Shown piece after piece: positions 47,676-56,913 of a DNA stretch of 64,000 nt. Both the position numbers and the translations under genes were made by a program. Each line of letters begins with the position of its first letter. The first letter of the stretch is position 1. Source of the DNA: Thiothrix sp. (GTDB lineage: Bacteria; Pseudomonadota; Gammaproteobacteria; Thiotrichales; Thiotrichaceae); the NCBI RefSeq assembly GCF_028714775.1, contig NZ_JAQTLS010000006.1:1-64000 (forward strand), written 5' to 3'. The notes beneath the pieces were generated by a model that saw only the letters and a list, made by a program, of their open reading frames with translations, did no database searches and was not told the origin of the DNA.

Positions 47676-48989
47676 ATGGGGCAACTTTTGACCCCGCTCG
47701 CTGAACGTATGCGCCCGGCAACGCTTGATGAGTATGCCGGGCAGCTTCACCTGCTCGCCGTTGGCAAACCGCTGCGGCGAGCGATTGAGGAATCCCGCCC
47801 GCATTCGATGCTATTCTGGGGGCCACCCGGAACTGGCAAAACCACGCTCGCCCGCTTGATCACCCATTACTGGAAGGCCGAATTCCTTACCCTTTCCGCC
47901 GTATTGGCAGGGGTAAAGGAAATCCGTGCAGCGGTCGATGTTGCCCGCCAGAACCGTGAGCAATTTGGGCGTACCACCGTGCTGTTCGTCGATGAAGTCC
48001 ACCGTTTCAATAAGGTGCAGCAAGATGCTTTTCTGCCGCATATTGAAGATGGGACTTTGCTGTTCATTGGTGCGACTACCGAAAACCCTTCGTTTGAACT
48101 GAACAATGCGCTGCTGTCGCGGGTGCGTACTTACGTATTGCGTTCGCTGACTCCGGCTGACATCAAGCAGGTGCTGCAACGGGCTTTGCAGGATGCAGAT
48201 AAAGGTCTGGGTGGCTTGCAGGTGCAAGTCAGTGAGGTGGTGCTGGATGCTTTGGCATCGGCTGCCGATGGTGATGCCCGTCGTGCACTCAACTGGCTGG
48301 AGCAAGCGGCTGACCTTGCCGAAGAAACCCCCACTGGTTTACAACTGACCGAAAGCACAGTAAAGGAAGTGCTGACCGAAAATGTGCGCCGTTTTGACAA
48401 GGGTGGCGACCTGTTTTACGAGCAGATTTCAGCCTTGCACAAATCGGTACGCGGCACTGACCCCGATGCGGCGCTCTACTGGTTGTGCCGGATGTTGGAT
48501 GGCGGTTGCGACCCTTTGTACATTACCCGTCGGGTAGTACGCATGGCGACCGAAGACATTGGCAATGCCGACCCGCGCGGCCTGCAACTGGCGCTGAATG
48601 CGTGGGATACTTACGAGCGTTTGGGTAGCCCCGAAGGTGAGCTGGCGATTGCCCAAGCTGTGGTGTATTTGGCCTGCGCACCCAAAAGCAATGCGGTTTA
48701 CACGGCGTACAAGTTGGCGAAGGCAGATGCGCAACAGTCTGGCTCACTGGATGTACCCATGCACTTACGCAATGCGCCCACGAAGCTGATGAAAGCGTTG
48801 GATTACGGCAAAGGCTACCGTTACGCGCATGATGAAAAGGGCGCGTATGCAGTGGGGGAAAACTACTTCCCGGAAGAACTGCGTGGCAGACGCTACTACG
48901 AACCCGTAGCTCGCGGGCTGGAAATCAAGATCAGGGATAAGCTGAATGAATTGAGGAAAGCTCCTCGCCAAAAAACAAGCCCGGACTAA
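47676..48989 (+). CDS. rarA: Replication-associated recombination protein A
   Basis: A 437-residue AAA+ clamp-loader-like ATPase (MgsA/RarA) acting at stalled forks. Walker A is [15 protein letters not shown], Walker B is [20 protein letters not shown] and sensor 1 is [20 protein letters not shown]. The C-terminal tetramerisation region has [21 protein letters not shown] and [11 protein letters not shown]. It starts four bases after lolA. A terminator for the opposite-strand neighbour overlaps its last codons. Confidence 0.97.
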   Translation: MGQLLTPLAERMRPATLDEYAGQLHLLAVGKPLRRAIEESRPHSMLFWGPPGTGKTTLARLITHYWKAEFLTLSAVLAGVKEIRAAVDVARQNREQFGRTTVLFVDEVHRFNKVQQDAFLPHIEDGTLLFIGATTENPSFELNNALLSRVRTYVLRSLTPADIKQVLQRALQDADKGLGGLQVQVSEVVLDALASAADGDARRALNWLEQAADLAEETPTGLQLTESTVKEVLTENVRRFDKGGDLFYEQISALHKSVRGTDPDAALYWLCRMLDGGCDPLYITRRVVRMATEDIGNADPRGLQLALNAWDTYERLGSPEGELAIAQAVVYLACAPKSNAVYTAYKLAKADAQQSGSLDVPMHLRNAPTKLMKALDYGKGYRYAHDEKGAYAVGENYFPEELRGRRYYEPVARGLEIKIRDKLNELRKAPRQKTSPD

Positions 48990-49000
48990 GATTGCCGGGC
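48970..49000 (-). terminator. Rho-independent terminator of the small secreted-protein gene
   Basis: On the minus strand GCCCGG pairs with CCGGGC around a 10-nt loop and is followed by TTG and six T. It ends the gene at 49017-49355 and lies inside the 3' end of rarA, so the two convergent transcripts overlap. Confidence 0.7.
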
Positions 49001-49016
49001 CTTACCCATCGCCAGC

Positions 49017-49355
49017 TTATTTATCCATCGCGATGATAATGTTGACTTGCCCATTGTTGTTGACCGTGAACGTGCGGTCACGGGTAACATCCTGATAGCT
49101 TGCGACAGCTTTGTAAGTCCCCGGACTAAGCGGCAGGTTGAGGGAATGGGCATGGGTGGTCTTAATTGTACTGTTATTGTCCAACCTGAGTACTTTCCAT
49201 TCAACTGGCGTAAAAGCCGGTGCATCTTTCAGCGTCGCCATCAGATTGACGCTTCCCTTTACAGGACTTTCTGCTGCTGGAACAGCGGAAGTAAAGAACA
49301 AACTAGCACCAATGCATGAAGCCAAAACCATCAAACGTATTGATTTGATAACCAT
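49017..49355 (-). CDS. Small secreted protein of unknown function
   Basis: A 112-residue protein. The start at 49355 is preferred over one eight codons upstream because AGGAGA lies 5 nt before it. A signal peptide (MVIKSIRLMVLASCIGASLFF) is cleaved near VPAA. The mature 85 residues look like an immunoglobulin-like beta-sandwich: FTPVEWKVLRLDN, LNLPLSPGTYKAVASYQD and RTFTVNNNGQVNIIIAMDK, similar in style to carboxypeptidase-regulatory or bacterial Ig repeats. No Cys is in the mature part. A minus-strand terminator follows. It is a single-gene unit. Confidence 0.72.
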   Translation of the reverse strand: MVIKSIRLMVLASCIGASLFFTSAVPAAESPVKGSVNLMATLKDAPAFTPVEWKVLRLDNNSTIKTTHAHSLNLPLSPGTYKAVASYQDVTRDRTFTVNNNGQVNIIIAMDK

Positions 49356-49518
49356 ACAACTCTCCTTGTGTCGTGACACTGCTGAGTTACGTTACATAAA
49401 AATCTTTCCTTACATTCATTATAGGTTAATCTTGCCTAAAAAATGCATTAATAGAAAAGTTTTATGAATATTGTCTGAATGGGGTGAGTTTTGGGAAAAA
49501 ATCAGGGTGCTAGTGGCG

Positions 49519-49551
49519 AAAAAAAACCGTATCAGTAAAAAACCGATACGG
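49519..49551 (-). terminator. Rho-independent terminator of pckA
   Basis: On the minus strand CCGTATC and GATACGG form a 7-bp stem (extended by weak pairs in the loop) followed by eight T. It lies about 40 bp after the pckA stop. Apart from it, the 236-bp gap between pckA and the small secreted-protein gene shows nothing else. Confidence 0.85.
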
Positions 49552-49591
49552 CTTGAAAAAATGGCTTAATGACCAGATGCTGGCTTTCGTA

Positions 49592-51205
49592 TTAGGAACG
49601 GCCTGCTAATGGCCCCGCAGCAAGGATTTCTTCCGCTACGCCAGCACTGTAAGCAGCAAAATTCTGGTGGAATGCTTTAGCTAGCTGGGTAGCCTTGCTT
49701 TCATAGGCCGCTTTGTCCGCCCAAGTGGAGGCAGGGTCAAGTACCGCCGCCGGTACATCAGGGCAGGAAGCAGGGATGTTCAGGCCGAATATCTGGTCAG
49801 TGCGCATTTCCACGTTATCCAATTCGCCATTCAAGGCAGCGTTGACCATGCGGCGGGTGTGGTGGATATTCATGCGTTTGCCCACGCCATAGCCGCCACC
49901 TGTCCAGCCGGTATTGACCAACCAGCAAGAAACGCCGTGTTGGTTGATTTTCTCGCCCAACAGCCCTGCGTAAACGGATGGATGCAGCGCCATGAATGGT
50001 GCGCCGAAGCAGGTGCTGAACGTGGCGCTCGGTTCGGTAACGCCTTTTTCAGTGCCCGCTACTTTGGCGGTGTAGCCAGAAATGAAGTGGTACATCGCCT
50101 GTTCGGTGGTCAGTTTGGAAATCGGTGGCAACACGCCGAAGGCATCACAGGTCAACATGATGATGTGTTTCGGGTGTCCGGCCTTACCGGGATACAGTGC
50201 GCCCGGAATTTGGGTAATGGGGTAACAGGCACGGGTGTTTTCCGTGATGCTGTTGTCGTCGAGGTTGAGGATGCGGGTGGCCTGATCCATTACCACGTTT
50301 TCCAGCACTGTACCAAAGGTGTGGGTGGTTTTGTAGATGAGTGGTTCCTGTTCATGCGAGAGGTTGATGACTTTCGCATAGCAGCCGCCTTCCAGATTGA
50401 AGACGCCATGATCGCTCCAGCCGTGTTCATCATCGCCGATCAGGGCGCGGCTAGGGTCGGCGGAAAGGGTGGTTTTACCCGTGCCGGAAAGCCCGAACAG
50501 GATGGCAACGTCACCTTCTGTACCGACATTGGCGGAAGCGTGCATGGACATGATCCCGCGTTGCGGCAACAGGTAGTTGAGCACGGAGAAAATGGATTTC
50601 TTGATCTCGCCCGCGTAATGCGTGCCGCCGATCAGTATCAGCCCGCGTGACAGGCTCAGCAGCACGAATGCGCCGGAATTTGTGCCGTGTTCATCCGGGT
50701 CAGCTTGCATGTCTGGCACGTGGACGACAGTGAATTTGGGTTCGGTAACGCCCAAAGTGCGGTTCAGGTCATCCGGGCGGATAAACATATTGCGGGCAAA
50801 CAGTGCGTGCCATGCGTATTGGGTAATGATGCGCACTGGCAGTTCGTCAGCTTCATTCGCGCCTGCCAGCAAGTCTTGCACGAATACTTCCTTGCCTTCC
50901 AGAAACTTGATGGCATCGCCCAGAATGCGGTCAAAGTTGGCTTCAGTCATGCTTTTGTTGACTTTTCCCCACCATACTTTGTCGTGGCAGTCAGGTTCGT
51001 CAACGATGAATTTGTCGTTGGGGGCGCGTCCGGTAAACATGCCGGTATAGGCCACAAACACACCATCTGCACTGATTTTGCCCTCGCAACGGCTGAGTGC
51101 TTGCTCGTAGAGGACGGGGGATGATTGGTTCCAGTGGATATTTTGTAACTTGTCCAAACCCAGCGTACTTGCTAGGTGTTGTGCCAAGACGGTTGTTGTG
51201 CTCAT
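49592..51205 (-). CDS. pckA: Phosphoenolpyruvate carboxykinase (ATP)
   Basis: A 537-residue gluconeogenic enzyme converting oxaloacetate and ATP to PEP. The start at 51205 (MSTTTVLAQ) is fixed by GGAGG 6 nt upstream; in-frame codons further up are promoter DNA. Motifs: substrate site GRAPNDKFIV, kinase-1a loop FGLSGTGKTTLS, kinase-2 DDEHGWSDHGVFNLEGG and the ATP-type C-terminal INTGWTGGGYGVGKRM. A terminator follows the gene. Upstream, inverted GTCGACAATA elements flank the likely promoter, suggesting specific regulation. ATP-type rather than GTP-type is clear from the P-loop. Confidence 0.98.
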   Translation of the reverse strand: MSTTTVLAQHLASTLGLDKLQNIHWNQSSPVLYEQALSRCEGKISADGVFVAYTGMFTGRAPNDKFIVDEPDCHDKVWWGKVNKSMTEANFDRILGDAIKFLEGKEVFVQDLLAGANEADELPVRIITQYAWHALFARNMFIRPDDLNRTLGVTEPKFTVVHVPDMQADPDEHGTNSGAFVLLSLSRGLILIGGTHYAGEIKKSIFSVLNYLLPQRGIMSMHASANVGTEGDVAILFGLSGTGKTTLSADPSRALIGDDEHGWSDHGVFNLEGGCYAKVINLSHEQEPLIYKTTHTFGTVLENVVMDQATRILNLDDNSITENTRACYPITQIPGALYPGKAGHPKHIIMLTCDAFGVLPPISKLTTEQAMYHFISGYTAKVAGTEKGVTEPSATFSTCFGAPFMALHPSVYAGLLGEKINQHGVSCWLVNTGWTGGGYGVGKRMNIHHTRRMVNAALNGELDNVEMRTDQIFGLNIPASCPDVPAAVLDPASTWADKAAYESKATQLAKAFHQNFAAYSAGVAEEILAAGPLAGRS

Positions 51206-51230
51206 TTTACGCCTCCGGTGGCGGATATGT

Positions 51231-51289
51231 GTCGACAATAGTGTGTGTATAGCAGAAGGAGGCGAAGAATGATAAGGCATATTGTCGAC
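51231..51289 (-). promoter_or_regulatory. Paired inverted GTCGACAATA elements at the pckA promoter
   Basis: GTCGACAATA at 51231-51240 is repeated perfectly inverted at 51280-51289, centre-to-centre 49 bp, starting 26 bp upstream of the pckA ATG. Each arm contains the GTCGAC palindrome. A TATAC-type -10 candidate lies between them near 51247-51251. The layout suits a regulator that contacts two sites across the promoter. Confidence 0.5.
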
Positions 51290-51434
51290 TTTTAGAAGAA
51301 TGTTAGGCACTAAAATGCTTTAATTCAGGCGCATTATTGATAATGGTCTGGGTTTAAAGATTTTTGGCTAAAGTCCCAATAAATAATCATGGATTTTGTG
51401 CCGTCGAAACCCGTCAGTGTGATATTCTCGCACC

Positions 51435-52718
51435 ATGGAAAATCTCTACTTAAGTCAAACACGCTTTGATGCGTTTCCCTTGGATGAACGTCTGCTGGCC
51501 TCGGTGCGGGAGACTGGTTTTGAGTATTGCTCACGGATTCAGGCCGAGGTTTTGCCGCTGGCATTGGCGGGGCAAGATGTGGCAGGCCAAGCACAAACAG
51601 GAACGGGCAAAACTGGCGCATTCCTGATTGCGGTCTTCCAACGTTTGTTGGATAACCCCTTGCCGAACCCGGAAGCAGGGACAGTGCGTTGCATGATCCT
51701 CGCGCCTACCCGCGAACTGGCGATCCAAATTGCCCGTGATGCTGAAAGCTTGGGTAAGCACACTGGTTTGCGCACGGTCTTGGTCTACGGTGGGGCAGGG
51801 TATGACAAGCAGCGCCGCCAGTTTGAAGAGCCTGTGGATATTCTGATCGGCACGCCGGGTCGGGTAATTGATTACTGGAAACAGCACGTCTTTACCCTCA
51901 AATACGTGCAGGCGATGGTGATGGATGAGGCAGACCGCATGTTCGACATGGGGTTCATTCAAGACGTGCGTTACTTGATGCGTAAGCTGCCGCCGCCGGA
52001 TAAGCGTTTGAACATGCTATTCTCCGCCACGCTATCACATCGGGTGCTGGAACTGGCCTACGAGCACATGAACAACCCGCAAAAAGTACAGATCGAAGCC
52101 GAATCAGTACGTGCGGACAATATCACCGAGCATGTCTATTTTCCTGCGAATGAGGAAAAGATTCCGCTGCTGATTGGCCTGATGCGCAAGTTGACACCGT
52201 TCCGCGCGATTGTGTTCGTGAATACCAAGCACATTGCGGAAAAGATTGATGACTATTTACGCGGTAACGGGATTTCTTCCGACCTGATTTCCGGTGATGT
52301 GCGCCAGAATAAGCGCGAGCGTTTGCTGAAAGATTTCGAGGCAGGCAATTTCCAAGTGCTGATTGCCACCGACGTGGCGGCGCGGGGTTTGCACATCCCG
52401 GATGTGTCACACGTGTTCAATTTCGATTTGCCGCAAATGGCGGAAGATTATGTCCACCGTATCGGGCGTACAGCGCGGGCAGGGGCATCCGGTGAAGCGC
52501 ACAGTTTCGCGTGCGAGGATACTGCCTTCTACTTGCCGGAAATCGAAGAGTACGTGGGTAAATCCATCCCGGTCAGCAAAATCACTGCTGATTTGCTGCC
52601 AACTGATTTGCGTCGCCCGCAACGTACCCAGCGCGAACGGGTAGAACATCACCGTGGTGATGGTCAGCACGCCCCACGCCGCGAAGGGAAACCCTCACGG
52701 CATCGGCGTCCCAGTTAA
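51435..52718 (+). CDS. rhlB: DEAD-box RNA helicase, RhlB-like
   Basis: A 427-residue RNA helicase. The motifs are: Q motif in GFEYCSRIQAEVLPLAL, motif I AQTGTGKT, motif Ia APTRELAIQ, GG and TPGR, DEAD within VMDEADRMFDMGF, SATL, and motif VI HRIGRTARAG. The segment NMLFSATLSHRVLELAYEHMNNP is typical of RhlB, the helicase of the RNA degradosome. The C-terminal 45 residues are basic and His/Arg-rich, suited to RNA binding. RhlE/SrmB types are less likely. It is divergent from pckA and convergent with creD, overlapping its stop by four bases. Confidence 0.9.
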   Translation: MENLYLSQTRFDAFPLDERLLASVRETGFEYCSRIQAEVLPLALAGQDVAGQAQTGTGKTGAFLIAVFQRLLDNPLPNPEAGTVRCMILAPTRELAIQIARDAESLGKHTGLRTVLVYGGAGYDKQRRQFEEPVDILIGTPGRVIDYWKQHVFTLKYVQAMVMDEADRMFDMGFIQDVRYLMRKLPPPDKRLNMLFSATLSHRVLELAYEHMNNPQKVQIEAESVRADNITEHVYFPANEEKIPLLIGLMRKLTPFRAIVFVNTKHIAEKIDDYLRGNGISSDLISGDVRQNKRERLLKDFEAGNFQVLIATDVAARGLHIPDVSHVFNFDLPQMAEDYVHRIGRTARAGASGEAHSFACEDTAFYLPEIEEYVGKSIPVSKITADLLPTDLRRPQRTQRERVEHHRGDGQHAPRREGKPSRHRRPS

Positions 52719-54088
52719 TCCGCTTGTGGTAAGTGACGGGTAACGTACATCAGGGTTCCCGTCGCTAACAGCAACAGCCCGACTCCCACTAACAACGCGT
52801 AATCCTCCATCTGCAACAGCAGGTAAAGCAGGCCATACAGCGCGGATAGCAGCAAGAAAATGCCCAGCGTGCGCCATTTCTCGCGTAAGATTGCCCGCAG
52901 ATACCCCGTAATCAGCAACACCGTAGTGCTTGCCGCCGCCAGATAGGCATACAAGAAGCCGATGTGTTCCGCCAATGCCAATAGGATCAGGTAGAACAGC
53001 GCCAATGCCACCCCGACCAGCCCGTATTGCAAGCTGTGGAAGCGCCGTTTCAGACTGATTTCAAAAGCAAAGAAAGCTAGGAAGGTCAAGCCGACGAACA
53101 AGATGGCATATTTAACGGCACGGGCAGTTTGCGTATACAAGGAAACAGGCTCGTACAGGCTTACTCCAGCGGTAAATTCATTCAGCTTGTAATCCTGTTT
53201 GTCCTCAACCACCCAGTGCTGCGGGTAATTACGCGCCAGATGGGGGATGTCCCACTCGGCATTAAAACCTTGATCGTTGATTTCACGCTTATCCGGCAAC
53301 AACTCGCCTTGGAAACTGGGGTGCGTCCAGCTTGATGTCATCCGCGCTTTGGTGGTTTTCCCCAGTGGGGCGAAAAGCAAGCTGTCGCTGCCACGCAAGC
53401 TCATGGTCAATTTGAAATCGTGGCTAGTCGCGGTATTGTTGTTGGCGGGCAACGGTGCGTGGAAACCGGCAGGCAGCAAGGCAGGTATCCGTGTTCCCGG
53501 TTCCAGCCCGATACGCCCATCATCCAGCATGAAACCGGAAGCGGTATCAATGGCTTTGGTGTCGCTGACGCCGATCATGATAAAGGCTTTGTCCCACAGG
53601 ATGCGGCGTTCGCCTTCGGCATTGCCCTGCAACAGTACCGCATGGTCAAACTTGCCCGTCAGGCTAAGGTTAGCGGTGTAAACCAGCGCGTCATAGATAC
53701 CCCGTTGGCGGTGTTCTTCTTTGATGTCGGCGCGTATTTCCAGATTTTCCGGCAACAGGATCGCGGTACGGTCGTTGTAAATGTCTTTGCTGACGATACG
53801 GGATTCGCCGTCCTTGTCAGTTACGGTATCCACGCTGGTGAAGTGTTCGACATATGGCAATACCATGACCGGGCCAACGAGGGTTTGTTTGCCTCCCCAC
53901 GTTGCGGCGATGTCCTGTAATACCTGTTGGTGGTAGCTGTTGCGCTCACGCACGATATTTTCCACCATGAATAAGGGGATCAACATCAACAGTACCAACA
54001 AGGCGATCACGACGGTGCGGAAGCCCAGCGACTGGTAAAGGCTAGTCAAGTAGCTGCGGCGGGAGGGGGGGGGGATTTGTTCTGACAT
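52715..54088 (-). CDS. creD: Inner membrane protein CreD
   Basis: A 457-residue CreD family membrane protein. One N-terminal helix (VVIALLVLLMLIPLFMV) precedes a large periplasmic domain with GKQTLVGPVMVLPY and LPENLEIRADIKEEHRQRGIYD, then five C-terminal helices from about residue 320. In other gammaproteobacteria creD is induced by the CreBC two-component system and affects envelope stress and beta-lactam tolerance. No creBC genes are adjacent. The N-terminus has a run of Pro (SEQIPPPSRR). Its 3' end touches rhlB. Confidence 0.93.
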   Translation of the reverse strand: MSEQIPPPSRRSYLTSLYQSLGFRTVVIALLVLLMLIPLFMVENIVRERNSYHQQVLQDIAATWGGKQTLVGPVMVLPYVEHFTSVDTVTDKDGESRIVSKDIYNDRTAILLPENLEIRADIKEEHRQRGIYDALVYTANLSLTGKFDHAVLLQGNAEGERRILWDKAFIMIGVSDTKAIDTASGFMLDDGRIGLEPGTRIPALLPAGFHAPLPANNNTATSHDFKLTMSLRGSDSLLFAPLGKTTKARMTSSWTHPSFQGELLPDKREINDQGFNAEWDIPHLARNYPQHWVVEDKQDYKLNEFTAGVSLYEPVSLYTQTARAVKYAILFVGLTFLAFFAFEISLKRRFHSLQYGLVGVALALFYLILLALAEHIGFLYAYLAAASTTVLLITGYLRAILREKWRTLGIFLLLSALYGLLYLLLQMEDYALLVGVGLLLLATGTLMYVTRHLPQAD

Positions 54089-54172
54089 GAAGATTATCCT
54101 GTTTCAATGCGCCTGAATATAGCACGAAACCGGGGTGAAAGAGGGCGTATGGCTACGCCCTCCGGTGCATCC

Positions 54173-54700
54173 TTACTTTTTGCACTCGCTTTTGTCGCCG
54201 GGAACTTTGCCTGTCAACTTCAGGAAGTTTTCAAACGGCGTCATGACCTTCATGGCTTCGACTTTTGGCCCTTTGAAGTTCAGCTTGCCGGACATCATTG
54301 CACCCATTGCCCCGCAGCCGAATTCGCCCTTGCCCATGCAAGTCCAGTCGGCATCGTTAGCGTGCATCAGGTAATCAACGCCGTAATCCATGGCTTTACC
54401 ATCCGGTGCGCCGCCGTAGTTACAGATAGCTTTGCCATCTTGCTCAACAATATTGAGCTGGACTTTAGTAGTGTCGCCGCATTGGGTGCGGTACATTTGT
54501 ACCAGCTTATAACTGCGACCTGCGTTATTTTTGACCCAAGAATAACCGTCAGCATCCATCAGACCTGCGGTTAGGGTGGCGTCGGCGTTCCATGCGGCGC
54601 AGGCTTGTTTTGCCCAAGCCGCGTCCATGAATTCGCCCGCTTGTACGTGGGTAGATGCCAGCAGTAACAGGCCGGATACGATTGCCGTGTGTTTGATCAT
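54173..54700 (-). CDS. Exported Cys-containing protein, possibly SCP2-like
   Basis: A 175-residue protein with a signal peptide (ending near THVQA). The mature part has six to seven Cys (QACAAW, TQCGD, ICNYGG, WTCMGKGEFGCG, SECKK). Its C-terminal section (MMSGKLNFKGPKVEAMKVMTPFENFL) resembles proteins annotated with an SCP2 sterol-binding domain, where this part forms the lipid pocket. The Cys suggest disulfides in the periplasm. The ligand and role are unknown. It is followed by creD 84 bp away on the same strand and is divergent from oppA. Confidence 0.7.
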   Translation of the reverse strand: MIKHTAIVSGLLLLASTHVQAGEFMDAAWAKQACAAWNADATLTAGLMDADGYSWVKNNAGRSYKLVQMYRTQCGDTTKVQLNIVEQDGKAICNYGGAPDGKAMDYGVDYLMHANDADWTCMGKGEFGCGAMGAMMSGKLNFKGPKVEAMKVMTPFENFLKLTGKVPGDKSECKK

Positions 54701-54875
54701 GTAAAGCTCCTCCTCATTATATAATCATTGAAACTTCCAATAGTTAGCATTGGAAGTTGCCCAAAGGGTATAACAGATAAATCCATGCCAGAAAAGGGCT
54801 TGCGAATATTTTCTGGGAAAGCCTTGTGGCATAATGCCCGCACCGTATCCAACAATAAGCCCCGGAATCCACCCG

Positions 54876-56456
54876 ATGTTAAGAAAAACACTCCGTTTGG
54901 CACTGCTGTCTTACTTGCTTTGCTCACCGCTGGCGTTGGCGGAAACTGTCCTGCACCGTGGCAATGGTGCGGAACCTGAAACACTCGACATCCACAAATC
55001 TTCCGGTGTCCCAGAGGCCAATATTCAGCGCGACCTGTTTGAAGGGCTGGTTACGGAAGGTGCAGATGGCAAACTCCAGCCCGGTGTGGCAGAAAAATGG
55101 GACATCAGTCCCGATGCCAAGACTTACACTTTTCACCTGCGCCCCGATGCCAAATGGTCGGATGGCGATGCCGTCAGTGCCGATGATTTCGTTTATGCAT
55201 GGCGGCGTGCGCTCGCGCCGGAAACCGCATCGGATTACGCCTTCATCCTGTGGCCTATCGACGGTGCGGAAAGCTACAGTAAGGGGGCGCAGAAAGACCC
55301 CGCCAGCATCGGTGTGAAAGCGCTTGACCCGCAAACGCTGGAAGTCCATCTCAAAGTCCCGACCCCGTATTTCCTCGGCATGTTGATGCACCACATGGCT
55401 TACCCCGTGCCGAAAGCTGTGGTGGAAAAGTTTGGCAAAGATTGGACGAAGCCGGAAAACCTCGTCAGCAATGGCGCATACCGCCTGAGCGAATGGCAAC
55501 CACAAGCGCAGATCAAGCTGGAAAAGAATCCCAATTACCGCCGCGCCAAGGAAGTTGGTGTCGACACGGTGTATTACATCCCCACCGAAGACAAAAACAC
55601 TGAACTCAAGCGCTTCCGTGCTGGGGAGTTGGATGTTACCGACGACATCCCCACCGACCAAACGGGTTGGGTGAAAGAAAACCTGCCGGATGCTTTCCAC
55701 AATTCGCCTTACATCGGCACGTATTACTATGCGCTCAATCTGGATAATGCTGCTTTCAAGGATGCGCCCAAGCTGCGCCGCGCCCTCAGCTTAGCGATTG
55801 ACCGCGAGATATTGACCGAAAAGATTACCCAGTCCGGTGAAATTCCTGCCTACGGTTGGGTTCCGGCAGTCGAGGGCTATACCCAGCAGAGCATGGAAGA
55901 AAAAGCCTTGGATAAGGCTGCCCGCACGGCGCTTGCCAAACAGCTTTATGCCGAAAGCGGTTACAGCGCCGATAAGCCTTTGGAACTCGAAATCCTCTAC
56001 AACACCAGTGACAACCACAAGAAGCTGGCAGTTGCGGTTGCGGCGATGTGGAAACAGGTTTTGGGGGTAACAACCAAGCTGCGCAATGAGGAGTGGAAGG
56101 TGTACCTCAGTTCCCGCAGCCAGAAACAGTTCCAAGTAATCCGTTCCGGTTGGATCGGCGACTACAATGACGCGCACACCTTCTTGAGCCTGTTCAAGTC
56201 AGATGTGGGTGAAATGAACCCGTCCAATTACAAAAATGCAGAATTCGACCGTTTGCTGCAAGAGGCGGAAAATCAGGCGGATGCGAAAAAGCGGGCAGAA
56301 GCGATGGAGCAGGCTGAACGTGTGCTGCTCGCCGACATGCCGATCATCCCGGTGTACCATTACACCACCCAACACTTGCTCAGCCCGGCAGTCACCGGGT
56401 GGATGGATAATGTGATGGATGTGCATCAGACGCAATATCTGGGCATCAAGCCTTGA
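54876..56456 (+). CDS. oppA: Oligopeptide ABC transporter substrate-binding protein
   Basis: A 526-residue periplasmic binding protein of the SBP_bac_5 family. The signal peptide is MLRKTLRLALLSYLLCSPLALA with no lipobox; the ATG at 54876 is chosen because longer versions begin in untranslated DNA. Family features are EPETLDIHKSSGVPEANIQRDLFEGL, TYTFHLRPDAKWSDGDAVSADDFVYAWRR and YYYALNLDNAAFKDAPKLRRAL. This matches the OppA/MppA branch that binds peptides. The permease genes oppB and oppC lie downstream, but a divergent regulator gene interrupts the operon. It may work with ATPases encoded elsewhere. Confidence 0.93.
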   Translation: MLRKTLRLALLSYLLCSPLALAETVLHRGNGAEPETLDIHKSSGVPEANIQRDLFEGLVTEGADGKLQPGVAEKWDISPDAKTYTFHLRPDAKWSDGDAVSADDFVYAWRRALAPETASDYAFILWPIDGAESYSKGAQKDPASIGVKALDPQTLEVHLKVPTPYFLGMLMHHMAYPVPKAVVEKFGKDWTKPENLVSNGAYRLSEWQPQAQIKLEKNPNYRRAKEVGVDTVYYIPTEDKNTELKRFRAGELDVTDDIPTDQTGWVKENLPDAFHNSPYIGTYYYALNLDNAAFKDAPKLRRALSLAIDREILTEKITQSGEIPAYGWVPAVEGYTQQSMEEKALDKAARTALAKQLYAESGYSADKPLELEILYNTSDNHKKLAVAVAAMWKQVLGVTTKLRNEEWKVYLSSRSQKQFQVIRSGWIGDYNDAHTFLSLFKSDVGEMNPSNYKNAEFDRLLQEAENQADAKKRAEAMEQAERVLLADMPIIPVYHYTTQHLLSPAVTGWMDNVMDVHQTQYLGIKP

Positions 56457-56465
56457 TGCGGCGGT

Positions 56466-56783
56466 TTAGCGGAGGGATGAGCAGGCTTGGAGGAGGCTGG
56501 CGCGGTTTTCAGAGATACGGTAGAACACGCGGTTGGAATCCTTGCGTGAATGCAGCAAGCCTTTTTCGCGCATGATGGTCAGGTGTTGGGAAACATTGCT
56601 TTGGCTAGTGCCGACGTGATCGACAATTTCTTGCACAGTCATCTCGTGCTTTTCCAATACGCACATGATTTTCAGGCGCAACGGGTGAGCGATGGCTTTG
56701 AGGGAGCGGCAGGCAGCTTCGATGTCTTCTTCTTGCACCGGCACACCATCCATTGTTAAATCGTAATCTTGATCGTGCATCAT
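56466..56783 (-). CDS. ArsR-family transcriptional regulator
   Basis: A 105-residue winged-helix repressor. The core reads SLKAIAHPLRLKIMCVLEKHEMTVQEIVDHVGTSQSNVSQHLTIMREKGLL (recognition helix SQSNVSQHLTIM), followed by the wing SRKDSNRVFYRIS. Cys occur at 25, 41 and 101 but not as the CxC of ArsR/SmtB metal sites, so the signal may be redox or something else. It lies between oppA and oppB on the opposite strand, convergent with oppA (9-bp gap) and divergent from oppB. A dyad in the divergent gap is its likely operator. Confidence 0.9.
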   Translation of the reverse strand: MMHDQDYDLTMDGVPVQEEDIEAACRSLKAIAHPLRLKIMCVLEKHEMTVQEIVDHVGTSQSNVSQHLTIMREKGLLHSRKDSNRVFYRISENRASLLQACSSLR

Positions 56784-56829
56784 TTATCCCGTCCAGGTTA
56801 TGTTTTCAAAGGTTCCTAGCAGGTACATG

Positions 56830-56860
56830 ATTATTAGTATATTAGAATAAACTAAATAAT
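56830..56860. promoter_or_regulatory. AT-rich dyad between arsR-type gene and oppB
   Basis: ATTATTAGT (56830-56838) and ACTAAATAAT (56851-56860) form an inverted repeat with a one-base bulge around 12 nt. ArsR-family operators are commonly AT-rich dyads of this size. It is placed to control both the regulator and oppB. Confidence 0.4.
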
Positions 56861-56913
56861 ATGCCATTTGGGATGGTTTGTCACCTGTAAATTTTACAAA
56901 GGTCGCGTTTTAC

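Noticed and set aside
54915..55700. 258-codon minus-strand frame inside oppA
   Set aside because: Antisense shadow of oppA with no ribosome-binding site or family.
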